This document shows positions 43,366 to 53,713 of a DNA stretch of 64,000 nt, one piece after another. How positions within the stretch are numbered: position 1 is the first letter of the stretch; each line of letters opens with the position of its first letter. Below the pieces are notes generated by a model that was not told where the DNA came from, ran no database searches, and worked only from the letters and a program-made list of their open reading frames with translations. This stretch comes from Mastigocoleus sp. MO_188.B34 (GTDB taxonomy: Bacteria; Cyanobacteriota; Cyanobacteriia; Cyanobacteriales; Nostocaceae), in assembly GCF_030065675.1 (NCBI RefSeq), contig NZ_JASJDK010000009.1, positions 32,569 to 96,568 of the forward strand, given 5' to 3'. A program made the translations under genes and the position numbers.

Positions 43366-43638
43366 TCAACGACGCAACTGACGCGTACCCAAACCAGCAA
43401 AAAAAGCACCCAAAATAGTTCCAGTCCAGACCCCAGATGTACTTCCTTGCCAACCTTTATACATTGACTCTGGTGAAGTTTGGAGATTACACATCATTTT
43501 GCCAATTTCCCAAGTTTGATTTCGACACCTTTGGGATGGAAGAGAAGAAGCTATTTGCCAACCAATAAAGCTACCAAACAAACCGCAGGTAACGGCACAA
43601 AAGCTACAAATCATCATTCTTTTACGGGAGTTTTGCAT
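43366..43638 (-). CDS. Small membrane protein, hypothetical
   Basis: A 90-aa protein with two hydrophobic segments (about 9-30 and 68-85) flanked by basic residues and four Cys residues, including C-R-N-Q-T and M-C-N-L-Q between the helices. The ATG start is reasonable and the frame reads like a coding sequence, but I do not recognise the family. The central loop would be on the periplasmic or lumenal side if the usual positive-inside rule holds. It is divergent from nothing close and sits between trpS and ppc. Confidence 0.6.
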   Translation of the reverse strand: MQNSRKRMMICSFCAVTCGLFGSFIGWQIASSLPSQRCRNQTWEIGKMMCNLQTSPESMYKGWQGSTSGVWTGTILGAFFAGLGTRQLRR

Positions 43639-43968
43639 ATGGATTGGGGATTGGCGGTTTGGGATTGGGGATTGGGGATTGGCGTTGAGTGCGTACTGAT
43701 GTCAGCGTATTGTGGTTATTACATGACTCGACAGCGCCATATGAGAACAGGTAATCGTGAAAGCATGGGAAGAAGAAAACGGTATTTTCTATTGCCATGA
43801 ACTATGCAAATTTGGTGTGACAAGCTAATGTTAACCCAATCGCCATATGCCGCAAGGCGGCACGCAGTGCTATCCCTAGTCCCTAATCCCTAATTCCTAT
43901 ATGCCGCAAGGCGGCACGCAGTGCTATCGCCGTTAGGCGCGGGCTCACCCCAGTCGCCAACCCCCCGA
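43638..43968. repeat. Heptamer and GC-rich repeats between ppc and the small membrane gene
   Basis: GGATTGG-type heptamers (43640-43690) are followed by two copies of ATATGCCGCAAGGCGGCACG plus CAGTGCTAT (about 43846-43875 and 43898-43927). Each copy has a GCCGC/GCGGC stem. No gene is supported. Confidence 0.85.
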
Positions 43969-46900
43969 TCAACCAGTATTTCTCATACCAGCAGCGATAC
44001 CATTAATGGTTAATAATGCTCCGCGCAGTAGTTCGCCCTTACTGTAACGGGAATCAATTACACCGGAAGTGTAACTACTGTTTCGTGACTGACGCAGACG
44101 TTTGAGTAAAGATACTTGAATAAAGCCCAGGGGGACAATGGTACCGTTACGTAATTGTACTGAACGTTGTAATACTGGATCGCCGTCAAGTAATGTTTCA
44201 TGTCCGGTAATTTGTAACACTAGATCCCTTGTGAGATGAAATTCTCTGAGGATTTGTTCAAATACCTTATCAAATCGAGCTTTGTTTTCTGGCTTGGATA
44301 ATTCTTCTACGTAATGACGCGCCATTTGAATGTCAACTTTCGCCAAGGTCATTTCTGCTTTAGAAATTACCATCTTGAAGAAAGGCCATTTTATGTAAAA
44401 ATACCTGAGTAATTCCATGTTTTCTTCAGGTTCTTCATCCAAGAATGCTTTTAATGCTGTGCCGATACCGTACCATGCAGGTAGCAAGAACCTGGTTTGC
44501 GTCCAGCTAAAGACCCAAGGAATTGCTCGCAAACTACTCAAACCTTTCTTACCGGAAGGACGACGGGCGGGACGAGAACTAATTTGTAATTGACTAATTT
44601 CCTCAATTGGAGTTACTTCGTGGAAAAAGTCAATAAAATCTGGTTGTTCATAAATCAAAGAACGATAGTGAGACCGCGATCGCGCTGCTAGTTCTTCCAT
44701 TATTTGGTTCCACGGCTCAATGTCATCAAAACCGGTACGCAATAAACTGGCTTGAACGACCGCAGTGGTTATGGTTTCTAGGTTATACAGCGCTAAATCT
44801 TGCAAGGAGTATTTGGATGCTAGAACTTCTCCTTGCTCGGTAATTTTAATTCGCCCGTTAATACTGTGACCCGGTTGTGCCAAAATCGCTTCGTAGGCTG
44901 GACCGCCACCTCGTCCCACAGAACCGCCTCTTCCGTGGAAAATTCGCAGATCGATACCGTATTCCTCGGCGATGGATTGCAATGATTTTTGGGCTTTATG
45001 GATCTCCCAATTACTACTGAGAAAACCAGAGTCTTTATTACTGTCGGAATACCCCAACATTACTTCTTGTAAATTCGGGGTTAATCCATAGGATATTGGC
45101 GTATGGTCTTGCTTATTCTCTGTTTGTAACTTCTTGAAAGCCACATAACCACCTGCAAGTAAGGCACGGTAAAGTGGTAGTTCGAATAATTCCCGCATTA
45201 CTGTGCGGGAGCGTTGTAAATCTTCCACCGTTTCAAATAACGGTACTACCTGAATACTACCAATTGCCGTTCCGGGGTCATAAAGTCCGGCTTCTTTTGC
45301 CAATAATAATACTTCTAAAACATCGCTAACTTCGCGACACATGCTGATAATGTAGGTTTGGCAAATATTTTCACCAAATTCCTGTTGCAGCGATCGCACC
45401 AAACGCATAGTTTGAATGATGTCGTTGGTTTTCTCTGAAAATGGTAGTTCTCCAGGAATTAAGGGACGACGAGTTCTCAGTTCTTCCACCAACCAATTTA
45501 CTCTTTCGGTTTCCGAAAGTTCGTTATATGGTTTTTCCAAACATCCTAAATATTCACAAACTTCGTTGATGGTATCGGAGTGACGAGTTGATTCTTGACG
45601 AACATCCAATTTGGTCAAATTAAAACCGAAAATTTCAGCTTGACAAATTAGATTGTCTAACTCCTGACAACTTAAACCTGTTTCGGCTAAATTCCGTTGA
45701 ATTAAACGTAATTCTGCCAAAAATTCCGCTCCCGAATTGTAAACTGGAGTTTGGTCGTCTTTGAGTGTTTCTCTTTGTCTGACAGCAACATTACGAGTGC
45801 GAGTATTTTCTAAGCGCTTGAGAACATAGGCTAACTTGAGGCGATAAGGTTCTTGGCGATATTTTAGCGCTAGTTCTTCGTAGACTTCACTCAGTTGAGA
45901 TTGCTCTAATTCCAGAGATTCCAGCAAATCGGGAAGCACATCACTCCAATGTAGTGATACACTTAACAACTCAATCAGGTTTCTTACAGAATCGATGTAC
46001 TTGGATAAAACCATCTCGCGTTGGTAGCAAGCAGTTTGCCAAGTAATTTCTGGAGTTACAGATGGGTTTCCATCTCGGTCGGAACCTACCCAAGAACCAA
46101 AGGTACAAAAATTCTTTCTTGGTGGTTTTAACCAGGGAAAGGTACCTCTCAAAGCATACTGTAATCTTTGGTATAACCCAGGAATGCTCTCAAATAAAAC
46201 TTCTTGGAAGTAATGCAGTGCGTACTCAACTTCATCTAACACCGATGGTTTAAATTGACGTAACTCGTCCGTACGCCACCACAAACGAATTTCTTCCAAT
46301 AGCTTATCTCGTAATTCTGATACTTCCCAGGGATATACCCCAGCTGCTCGACCCGCATAACGTTTTTCCACAAGATCTAATTGCTGTAACAATTGGACAA
46401 CTCGCCGTTGTTTGTTACGAATTGTCGGGCGAACGATTTCTGTGGGATGAGCAGTAAATACCAGGCGCACATCTAATTGATTGATTAACCTTTGAATGTG
46501 ACCGGGGGGAACATTAAGTTGGAATAGTTGGGGAAATAATGAAGCAAAAGTTCCAGTTTGCCTTTTATTTGGCTTTGCAGACCAACTTTTAGCTAATAAG
46601 TCCGAACCCACTCCGCTATTAACGGGAGAATTATCATTGCGATTGGTAGAAGGAGATATTATATTTGGCAGAGTTTCTGCGATCGCTGTCTCTGGCTCTG
46701 ACTCATAACGAGTTAGTTGCTGTCTTTGTTCGTAGTCCTGTTCTATGATGTTAATCAACTGAAAATACAGAGCGAAAGCACGCGCAGCCCTAATTGCTTC
46801 GTTGATCCCCAGTTGTTCAATCAGTTTAGAGACCTTACTTGCTTGACCATCGATTGCTTGTCCCTCAGGGGAACACAAATCTCGGAGTTGTTTCAAAAGA

Positions 46901-47040
46901 TCTACCATCTTTTGTCCGCATTCTTCTCGTAATACGGACTCCCATAATTCTTCAACTATTTGGAGTTGATGGCGTAAAAATAAATCAGATGCTGGGTCAA
47001 TGTATACATCCCGCTCAGAAGAGTGTAAAAGATAACTCAT
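43969..47040 (-). CDS. ppc: Phosphoenolpyruvate carboxylase
   Basis: 1023 aa. The enzyme adds bicarbonate to PEP to make oxaloacetate, feeding the TCA cycle and amino acid synthesis. Catalytic signatures are [11 protein letters not shown] (His), [11 protein letters not shown] (Lys), [12 protein letters not shown] (Arg loop) and the C-terminal [10 protein letters not shown], all intact. Length agrees with cyanobacterial PEPC. It is transcribed alone on the minus strand. A ~30-residue stretch near residue 125-155 is low complexity (E-S-E-P-E-T and S-T-N-R-N-D-N), probably a surface loop. Confidence 0.97.
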   Translation of the reverse strand: MSYLLHSSERDVYIDPASDLFLRHQLQIVEELWESVLREECGQKMVDLLKQLRDLCSPEGQAIDGQASKVSKLIEQLGINEAIRAARAFALYFQLINIIEQDYEQRQQLTRYESEPETAIAETLPNIISPSTNRNDNSPVNSGVGSDLLAKSWSAKPNKRQTGTFASLFPQLFQLNVPPGHIQRLINQLDVRLVFTAHPTEIVRPTIRNKQRRVVQLLQQLDLVEKRYAGRAAGVYPWEVSELRDKLLEEIRLWWRTDELRQFKPSVLDEVEYALHYFQEVLFESIPGLYQRLQYALRGTFPWLKPPRKNFCTFGSWVGSDRDGNPSVTPEITWQTACYQREMVLSKYIDSVRNLIELLSVSLHWSDVLPDLLESLELEQSQLSEVYEELALKYRQEPYRLKLAYVLKRLENTRTRNVAVRQRETLKDDQTPVYNSGAEFLAELRLIQRNLAETGLSCQELDNLICQAEIFGFNLTKLDVRQESTRHSDTINEVCEYLGCLEKPYNELSETERVNWLVEELRTRRPLIPGELPFSEKTNDIIQTMRLVRSLQQEFGENICQTYIISMCREVSDVLEVLLLAKEAGLYDPGTAIGSIQVVPLFETVEDLQRSRTVMRELFELPLYRALLAGGYVAFKKLQTENKQDHTPISYGLTPNLQEVMLGYSDSNKDSGFLSSNWEIHKAQKSLQSIAEEYGIDLRIFHGRGGSVGRGGGPAYEAILAQPGHSINGRIKITEQGEVLASKYSLQDLALYNLETITTAVVQASLLRTGFDDIEPWNQIMEELAARSRSHYRSLIYEQPDFIDFFHEVTPIEEISQLQISSRPARRPSGKKGLSSLRAIPWVFSWTQTRFLLPAWYGIGTALKAFLDEEPEENMELLRYFYIKWPFFKMVISKAEMTLAKVDIQMARHYVEELSKPENKARFDKVFEQILREFHLTRDLVLQITGHETLLDGDPVLQRSVQLRNGTIVPLGFIQVSLLKRLRQSRNSSYTSGVIDSRYSKGELLRGALLTINGIAAGMRNTG

Positions 47041-47274
47041 TCCTCTGTTGTAGTAAAGGCAATTGCTGTGTAAAGTTCCTGAACTCGCAAGTCAAGGTTA
47101 TGCAGAAGACCGCAAAAACCTTCATCACACTAAGTATTTTCGCTAAGTATGTTTTGGCGAAATAGATTTTTCATAAGTGTGTTTCTGCGAAGTGTATTTT
47201 TGCGAAGTTATGATTTGCAAAGTATGTAGATTTTGCAAATAATAGTTTGTGAAATTTATTTGCTTCCTCACAAT

Positions 47275-47502
47275 TCATTTTCCTGTTTGCTCGGGAAAGT
47301 CCAAAATTGGCAGGCGTTCGCCCCTAAATAATTCTTCACTCGCTTCTCCCATAGCTTCCATTGTTTGAATAGCAGCTTCTTGTGCCACGAGAGCGGCGAG
47401 CATTGAAGCTGTGCCAATTTGTAAAATAAGAGACTGGGGGATGGTAAATATACCAAAGTCCAATCCAACATTTGCAGAGGGGTCGATGGGAACAGAAGGC
47501 AT
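47275..47502 (-). CDS. Small conserved hypothetical protein
   Basis: 75 aa, M-P-S-V-P-I-D-P-S-A-N-V through a Leu/Ala-rich helix (about 28-50) to E-L-F-R-G-E-R-L-P-I-L-D-F. I recall proteins of this pattern from Nostoc and related genomes, without known function. The frame has the codon and residue balance of a real gene, and the competing overlapping frame (starting near 47471) does not. It lies about 235 bp from ppc on the same strand and is divergent from the DUF1574 gene. Confidence 0.65.
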   Translation of the reverse strand: MPSVPIDPSANVGLDFGIFTIPQSLILQIGTASMLAALVAQEAAIQTMEAMGEASEELFRGERLPILDFPEQTGK

Positions 47503-47720
47503 AATGACGGTACCTAGCTAGACATTTTTTGGGTTAATTAAAATCCGAATTTCATAAATTCGCTCTGCTTGCGGGTGAATAAAACTTTCTTTATTGATTA
47601 TGCAAGCGATCGAGATAACAAAAGTGTTAAAAAACTTGAGAGTGTGATAAATCTATGGTTCTAGTTTACAAGTCCCGCGCACAATCCCCCAATATTAACC
47701 TTCTGTAAAGTTAACCACCC

Positions 47721-50636
47721 ATGAACACAGTATCACTAGATAGACAAAAAGCATTGGCGCAGTGGGTTAGCCAAGCAACAGGTATTAACTCTGTCGGGGT
47801 GAAAATCCGCTTGCGGGGAAATGACCTTCATATTCTTTGTGAAGCGCCTATTTGTCCTCCGCGGTGGAAAACCTTATCAGATCTACTCCGAGCTTTACAG
47901 CAAACCGATTTGGAAGCACTTAAGAGTAACGATCAGCCAGCAGTTTATCAAGTTTTTGTCTATGGTCGTCACAAGGAAGAACAACGACCGCAATGGTGTC
48001 ATCGAGTATTTTTAAATCAGCTCGATAAACACATTGAAGAAGTGGAACAGGCGCTTCTAAACAACAAAAAAAATTCACCGTCTTCGAGCGGAGCCATTAT
48101 TATTTCCAATGAGAGTTTGGCACGTAAAGGAGACCCTGCGGCAATTGCTCGTTATTTAAGCGAAACCTTAAGTACTTTAGGAGTTGCTGTTAAAGTCAAG
48201 GTAAAAAAACAAAGAACTGCTGCACGAGAAGCGGCAAACAAGCAGCGTTTGTGGATATTTTGTCAATCGCATTATACCCCCGATCCATCATTAATTGCCG
48301 AGCCGGTAGCTGAAAAACTGCGTAATTTAAATTTATCCGACTACCAAGATGCTGTAATTGCTTCTGGGGTTCTGGGGGAAAATACCCATGATTGGTTATT
48401 ACGCATTGACTTAACTCCCCGAGAGGTAATGCTTAAGGAATGGGCGCGTTGGGGAGATTTAGCAGCAATTTCACGTTTGGGAAAAATTTGGTTAAATAAT
48501 AAGGTTTCAATTCAAGCTTCTGTTAAAGAGTCAACCTTACATATTTTTTGTACTCCTAGGGATCCATCTTCAAGCAAAATTCCTGATAAAGATTTTTGTT
48601 TAGAAGCAATTGTTCCCCAATTAGAAATTCTTGCACCCCAAGGAATTTCAGCAGCTACAATCTACGGACAAAAAACTGTTCAGTCCGAACCAACTTGGAT
48701 CGATTGGATATCTCTTCCTGCTGCAGATCATCCAGCTTTAAATGTTCCTGTTTTAAAATTAGCAAAATCTGGTGATGAATCAGCATTATTATTTTTGCTC
48801 GAACGTTTGCTAAACCCTGACCTAGACAATCGTCTAGCTACAGGAGGTATTCGGGTCATGCTGTTGCGTAAAGAAGATTTATTGCACGTAATGTGTGATG
48901 CACCGATTTGTCCCACCCGCAAAAAAATTGCCCACACAATAATTGAATTTATTCGTAAGTTACAGATTCAAGGTGTAATGGGAGCCCGGGTATACGGTCG
49001 TCGTGCTGGTAATAAAAAACCGTTTTGGCAATTTGGGATTGATTTTCAACCCCGTCAGACTACGGTACCAGAAGCACCTCCGGAATTTGCAGCGACTTCT
49101 AATTTTGTCCAAGATTTATTACCACCTCCAGATACCGAACCAATTCTACGTCCCGATCTAACCATCGAAGAAGTTCAAACTTTTATTGGTACGCAAACCC
49201 AAAAATGGGGAACAACACTCCGAAAATTCCTATTATCAACTCAACTTTTTATTGAAAAAGATTCTGCTCCTCAAACAAGTACAGATACTCAAAAAGTACT
49301 ATTAGCAGGGATTTGGGGTGCTATTGGTATTTTACTCAGCCTGCAGTTGGATTGGGCACTAGGGAAAATGATTGCGGATTACAGTCAAGCCCAACAATTG
49401 GAAATTTCTGCAAATAGGTATGAAGTAGCTGAAGAAAACGCCGTTGCATCCAATCCAACGGAAGGTAAAACAAATTCAGGTAATGGTGATGCTTTTAATC
49501 CCAATGGATTTACTCAAGCCAGAAAAAAAGTAGTTCGAGAGCAAAAAAAAGCAACTTCAACAGCAATTCTTTTAGCTGCACGATCGCAAACACCAACGTT
49601 TAATTCTCGCCAATTGGATGAGCAGTTAGCACTTTACAAGCAGCATTTAGCTAAAAGTGGTCCCCCAGATGTTTTAATTGTTGGTTCTTCCCGTGCTCTC
49701 AGAGGAGTAGACCCGGTCGCCTTATCTAAAGCTTTAGCATCTGAAGGCTATGAAGATCTGGAAGTATTTAATTTTGGAATTAATGGAGCTACAGTCCAGA
49801 TAGTAGAATTACTTGTAGTCCATGTGCTTAAAGCATCAGAACTACCAAAAATTATTATTTGGGCTGATGGGGTACGTGCGTTTAATAGTGGTAGACCAGA
49901 CCAAACCTTTGAGACAATCACAGCATCTGAGGGTTATCAACAGGTTATTCAGACTAGTAAAGAGAATAGTAAAAATTCCAAAATTGCAGAACAAAAGTTA
50001 GGTGGAAACAATCTAAATGACAATCAAAATATATATCAGGCATTTAATAAACGCTTAAACAGAAGCATTGCAGCATTATCTGCAACCTATCCCCAAAAGG
50101 AACAGTTCAAAGAATTATTAAATCAACAACTCAAAAAAATACCAGTCATTAGTAATTTTTCAAAAAAGTCAGGAAATTCTCCAGAGCAAGATATTACAAT
50201 CCCAGCAGTTGATTTTGATGGCTTTTTGGCTTTATCAGTTCGTTTCAAGCCAGAAACTTACTACCAAAATCACCCCAAAGTTACTGGCAGCCATGACAGA
50301 GACTATAGTAATTTTCAGCTAATAGGAGAACAAGATATCGCTTTGCAAAGAATGTTGAAATATACTGCTTTACGTAAGGTGTCTGTGGTATTTATTAATA
50401 TGCCCTTAACTAGTGATTACTTAGATCCCATACGTAGTAAATATGAAGAGTATTTTCAAACATATATTTTAAATATATCAAAAGCAAATAATAATTTTAT
50501 TTTTCGAGATTTAACAGAACTTTGGCCAGAGAAAAACGATTACTTCTCCGACCCTTCCCACCTCAACCGCTATGGTGCTTATAAAGTTTCCAAAAAGCTT
50601 GCTGTAGACCCAATGATTCCCTGGTCAATAAAATAA
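47721..50636 (+). CDS. Four-repeat protein with DUF1574/SGNH-type periplasmic domain
   Basis: A 971-aa protein. Its first ~450 residues contain four divergent copies of a ~90-120-residue module, each with an L-H-I-x-C or L-W-I-F-C or L-H-V-M-C strand after a V-x-V-x-x start (near 20-115, 140-240, 250-345 and 370-460). One transmembrane helix follows at about 534-556. The rest is extracytoplasmic: D-V-L-I-V-G-S-S-R (about 650-658, candidate Ser nucleophile) and, near the end, F-S-D-P-S-H-L-N-R-Y-G (D944 and H947), the signatures of an SGNH hydrolase/acetyltransferase. An MBOAT gene follows, so it probably attaches acyl groups to an exported glycan, like AlgX/AlgJ or PatB with PatA. The role of the repeats is unknown. 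Confidence 0.75.
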   Translation: MNTVSLDRQKALAQWVSQATGINSVGVKIRLRGNDLHILCEAPICPPRWKTLSDLLRALQQTDLEALKSNDQPAVYQVFVYGRHKEEQRPQWCHRVFLNQLDKHIEEVEQALLNNKKNSPSSSGAIIISNESLARKGDPAAIARYLSETLSTLGVAVKVKVKKQRTAAREAANKQRLWIFCQSHYTPDPSLIAEPVAEKLRNLNLSDYQDAVIASGVLGENTHDWLLRIDLTPREVMLKEWARWGDLAAISRLGKIWLNNKVSIQASVKESTLHIFCTPRDPSSSKIPDKDFCLEAIVPQLEILAPQGISAATIYGQKTVQSEPTWIDWISLPAADHPALNVPVLKLAKSGDESALLFLLERLLNPDLDNRLATGGIRVMLLRKEDLLHVMCDAPICPTRKKIAHTIIEFIRKLQIQGVMGARVYGRRAGNKKPFWQFGIDFQPRQTTVPEAPPEFAATSNFVQDLLPPPDTEPILRPDLTIEEVQTFIGTQTQKWGTTLRKFLLSTQLFIEKDSAPQTSTDTQKVLLAGIWGAIGILLSLQLDWALGKMIADYSQAQQLEISANRYEVAEENAVASNPTEGKTNSGNGDAFNPNGFTQARKKVVREQKKATSTAILLAARSQTPTFNSRQLDEQLALYKQHLAKSGPPDVLIVGSSRALRGVDPVALSKALASEGYEDLEVFNFGINGATVQIVELLVVHVLKASELPKIIIWADGVRAFNSGRPDQTFETITASEGYQQVIQTSKENSKNSKIAEQKLGGNNLNDNQNIYQAFNKRLNRSIAALSATYPQKEQFKELLNQQLKKIPVISNFSKKSGNSPEQDITIPAVDFDGFLALSVRFKPETYYQNHPKVTGSHDRDYSNFQLIGEQDIALQRMLKYTALRKVSVVFINMPLTSDYLDPIRSKYEEYFQTYILNISKANNNFIFRDLTELWPEKNDYFSDPSHLNRYGAYKVSKKLAVDPMIPWSIK

Positions 50637-50662
50637 CTTGTAATACCAAAGAATATACTTGT

Positions 50663-50872
50663 GTGGGAGTCAGAAGTCAGGAGTCAGGAATCAGGAATCA
50701 GGAATCAGGAATCAGGAATCAGGAGTCAGGAATCAGGAGTCAGGAATCAGGAGTCAGGAGTCAGGAGTCAGGAGCAATTACCAATTACCAATTACCCATT
50801 ACCAATTACCCATTACCCATTACCCATTACCCATTACCCATTACCCATTACCCATTACCCATTACCCATTCC
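50663..50872. repeat. Two-part STRR block (AGGAATC and ATTACCC heptamers)
   Basis: CAGGAATCAGGAATC/CAGGAGT units switch at about 50775 to (A)TTACCCA units. The 7-bp period leaves all three plus-strand frames open. It is non-coding repeat DNA in the gap before the MBOAT gene. Confidence 0.95.
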
Positions 50873-50915
50873 CAATGAAAACAAAATCTCAAAATCTTAA
50901 TTTAATAATCAAAAC

Positions 50916-52418
50916 ATGAACTTTATTTCAGGTATATACGGTCTGTTCTTGTTGAGCATCCTGGGTATTTACTGGTCTGTAACACAACAGAAATGGCAGA
51001 TATGGAGTTTATTAGTTGCAAGTTTGGTGTTTTATGCATCTTTGCAACCACATTATATTCCACTACTTCTTACACTAATTTTTATTAATTTCCGCCTTGG
51101 AAAAGCAATTGGCTATAACACTTCTCCTGGAGAACATTCCTCAGATTGGCGTATATCTAACGAGCAATGGCAAATTGCCCATTCTGATTGGAATCGTCGT
51201 CGTGTTAGATTACTTTGGTTTGGAATCGGAATTAATGTTTTATTGCTTTATGCTTCTAAATATTTACCGGCAATCCTGAATTTTCTTCAATCAAATAATT
51301 TTATCGAAACAAATGTTTCTAGTTTTAAATCCATTGCACCCCTAGGATTCTCATTTTTCATTTTTGAATGTATTGCCTATTTAGTTGATGTTTATCGCGG
51401 AGCCCCCGCAACAGAAGAGTTAATTAATTTTGCATCTTATAAACTCTTTTTTGCTAAATTAATTTCCGGACCAATTACTCCTTATCACAATTTTATTTCT
51501 CAGTTTAAAAGTCTAGAATCTCCTACTCCAGAAACTGTTGCTGAAGGTTTATGGTTGATTGCTAGAGGAATTGTTAAAAAAGGTATATTTGCAGATAACT
51601 TAGCTATTTATGTCGATTTGTGCTTTGGGAATATTCCTAGGGCTGGAAGTATAGATTTATGGTTGGCGATGCTTGCCTATGGTTTGCAACTATATTTAGA
51701 TTTTAGTGGCTACGTAGACATGGCTCGTGGTAGCGCTTTATTATTTGGCTTAAATTTGCCCAAAAACTTTGATGCTCCTTATTTGAGTACCAGCATCGCT
51801 GACTTTTGGCGACGTTGGCATATGACTCTTGGTAACTGGTTGCGTAATTACCTATACTTCCCATTGGGTGGTTCCCGTCAGGGTTTAATACGTACCTGTA
51901 TTAACCTGATGATTGTTATGGTTATCGCTGGGATTTGGCATGGAGCTGCATTAGGTTTTGTTGTCTGGGGTACTTATCACGGTCTAGCTTTAGTAGTTCA
52001 TCGTTTAACTGACAGTGTCAGCAATCGCATATCTTTGCTAAGGGTATTTTGGCTGCATCCTATAGGTATCTTCTTGGCTTGGTTATTAACCCAGTTGATG
52101 GTGTTCACCGCTTGGATTTGGTTCCGTTTACCCAATATACAAGATTCCTTACTCGTATTTCAGCGGCTTTGGGGTCATCCTGCTGATGTTCAATTTTTAC
52201 AGAAAGTCTACCTGGAAGCTTTGAGCATGACCCAATATCAATTTATTTCCTTGCTAGCAATGTTAGCTACCGTGATGGTTTTAGTTTATATTTTAAACCG
52301 ATATTTAACACTGCAAATCAACTGGCCTTTAAAGTTATTATTCGTACCTTTATGTCTGTGGAGTGCTTGGATTTTAGTACCTCCAGATGCCCGACCCTAT
52401 ATTTATTTTGATTTTTGA
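50916..52418 (+). CDS. MBOAT O-acyltransferase (AlgI/PatA-like)
   Basis: A 500-aa membrane-bound O-acyltransferase with about 11 helices. The family region is F-W-R-R-W-H-M-T-L-G-N-W-L-R-N-Y-L-Y-F-P-L-G-G (about 295-317) and the catalytic His in G-I-W-H-G-A-A (about 349), with a conserved L-D-F-S-G-Y-V-D-M-A-R-G. Such proteins move acyl groups across the membrane to acetylate a glycan, as AlgI does for alginate. It follows the DUF1574/SGNH protein on the same strand, so the pair would be an exopolysaccharide or peptidoglycan O-acetylation system. The substrate polymer is unknown, and no polymerase gene is adjacent. Confidence 0.88.
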   Translation: MNFISGIYGLFLLSILGIYWSVTQQKWQIWSLLVASLVFYASLQPHYIPLLLTLIFINFRLGKAIGYNTSPGEHSSDWRISNEQWQIAHSDWNRRRVRLLWFGIGINVLLLYASKYLPAILNFLQSNNFIETNVSSFKSIAPLGFSFFIFECIAYLVDVYRGAPATEELINFASYKLFFAKLISGPITPYHNFISQFKSLESPTPETVAEGLWLIARGIVKKGIFADNLAIYVDLCFGNIPRAGSIDLWLAMLAYGLQLYLDFSGYVDMARGSALLFGLNLPKNFDAPYLSTSIADFWRRWHMTLGNWLRNYLYFPLGGSRQGLIRTCINLMIVMVIAGIWHGAALGFVVWGTYHGLALVVHRLTDSVSNRISLLRVFWLHPIGIFLAWLLTQLMVFTAWIWFRLPNIQDSLLVFQRLWGHPADVQFLQKVYLEALSMTQYQFISLLAMLATVMVLVYILNRYLTLQINWPLKLLFVPLCLWSAWILVPPDARPYIYFDF

Positions 52419-53222
52419 TTTTTGTTTTTAATTTTTATTTATGATTTGTGATTTTCGCGTCTTGAGTCGTAGCTCTAACTGAAGTCAGAAGTCTTTAATT
52501 TTGACTAGATTTAGTCATTTTTTTTATTAATTCGTCAAATAAAATCATTTTCAGTGATTTTATCGATATTTAAGTATTAATACGGTGGATAGTTACTCGG
52601 ATAGAGCATAAATTTTTATTGGTAACAAAGGTAATTGCTTGCAAAAAAATAGGTGCTTTTTGGGGTAATTACAATTAGCGTTCGTGCTTAAATTTGCGTA
52701 GGTAACGGATAAAGTTCGTTGCTATCTAGGGTGCATCTTCTGAAAGGGAATTAAGTGAAGCGGTAAAGAGTCAACAGATATTTTTGTTGGCTCGATTTTT
52801 TCTTAATTATCAAGTGCTATTCTTGTAATTTAAACTATCAACAATAATTATACTTAAGATAATATATATTGAAGCTTTTGATACATATTATCGGATATGT
52901 AATTTGATAGCGATAAAATCTTAATCCAATTTCCTGAATGCAAGCTACAGATGGTATGCCAGGAATAAAATCATATCTTGTGATTGAGTTTCATCTTGGT
53001 AGCCTCACTAAATGAAATTGGTATAAGTTATCAATTGATGTGTGTAATCTTTCCCATAATTCTTACTTATTTATGAGGAAAGCAGACTATTAGGTTTGTA
53101 TATACTATGGTTGATGGAGTGAATATAATTTCTATTTAAGTATTTGAAAATTTTTAAATGTATCTGTAAACCGCCAAAAAAGCTTGATAGGCTACAAACA
53201 AACCCACAGTGAGGAGAAATTA
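52419..53222. other. Long intergenic region with an orphan terminator
   Basis: About 800 bp without a supported protein gene. An intrinsic terminator (52768-52801) has no gene directly before it; 350 bp separate it from the MBOAT stop. A small RNA could be encoded at roughly 52560-52800. The rest is AT-rich. Confidence 0.5.
52768..52801 (+). terminator. Orphan Rho-independent terminator
   Basis: GAGTCAACA pairs fully with TGTTGGCTC (one G-T pair) around an 8-nt loop, followed by GATTTTTT. Confidence 0.8.
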
Positions 53223-53522
53223 ATGGACGCACCAACACAAACAGAAGGTTATTCCAAGCCCAGTAGACCTAGTAGACCCAGTAGACCTACTAAAAGAGAG
53301 CCCAGGAAGCCAAAATTTCAACCCATGAAATTTGTGGACTGTAACACCGATAAACCGCGCATTTTCACCCAATGCTACAAATGTGACGTACCCCTTTTAA
53401 TTCAAACTCACCACGATGGTAGCGAACCAGTAGAACATAGGGTACAATGCCCCAGTTGTAACCACACAGCATTTATTGCTATGACTCCGAAAGTTGACCA
53501 AGTAATTGTATTACAAGGTTGA
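53223..53522 (+). CDS. Small zinc-ribbon-like protein with SRP-repeat N-terminus
   Basis: 99 aa from the ATG at 53223, set by GAGGAG 6 bp upstream. The N-terminal ~35 residues are low complexity (S-R-P-S-R-P-S-R-P and basic residues). Residues about 45-85 contain two C-x-x-C pairs (C-Y-K-C and C-P-S-C), preceded by a Cys in V-D-C-N-T, so a zinc-binding fold is likely. I do not recognise a named family. It may act in nucleic-acid or protein binding; nothing in the context says which. Confidence 0.7.
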   Translation: MDAPTQTEGYSKPSRPSRPSRPTKREPRKPKFQPMKFVDCNTDKPRIFTQCYKCDVPLLIQTHHDGSEPVEHRVQCPSCNHTAFIAMTPKVDQVIVLQG

Positions 53523-53713
53523 GATATAGCTTGCTGTACTTCCCTTACGTAAGGGAACTTCCAAAAAAATAATTTATGACATTATTGGTTTACTGTAGGG
53601 GTGCACCGACGTGCACCCTAACGAATAATGATTTGTGTATTTTTTAATTGGAAATCCCCTACGCCAAAAACATCCATAAGGGTGTAGCATGCTATGTCTC
53701 CAATGTTAGCAGG

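Noticed and set aside
47268..47471. Alternative 67-codon frame over the small gene near ppc
   Set aside because: It is a shadow of the better 75-aa frame (47275-47502), with Trp/Leu-rich residues unlike a normal protein.
50659..50919. Three overlapping open frames of 71-86 codons
   Set aside because: They arise from heptanucleotide repeats whose 7-bp period leaves all frames open; the residues are just cyclic repeats.
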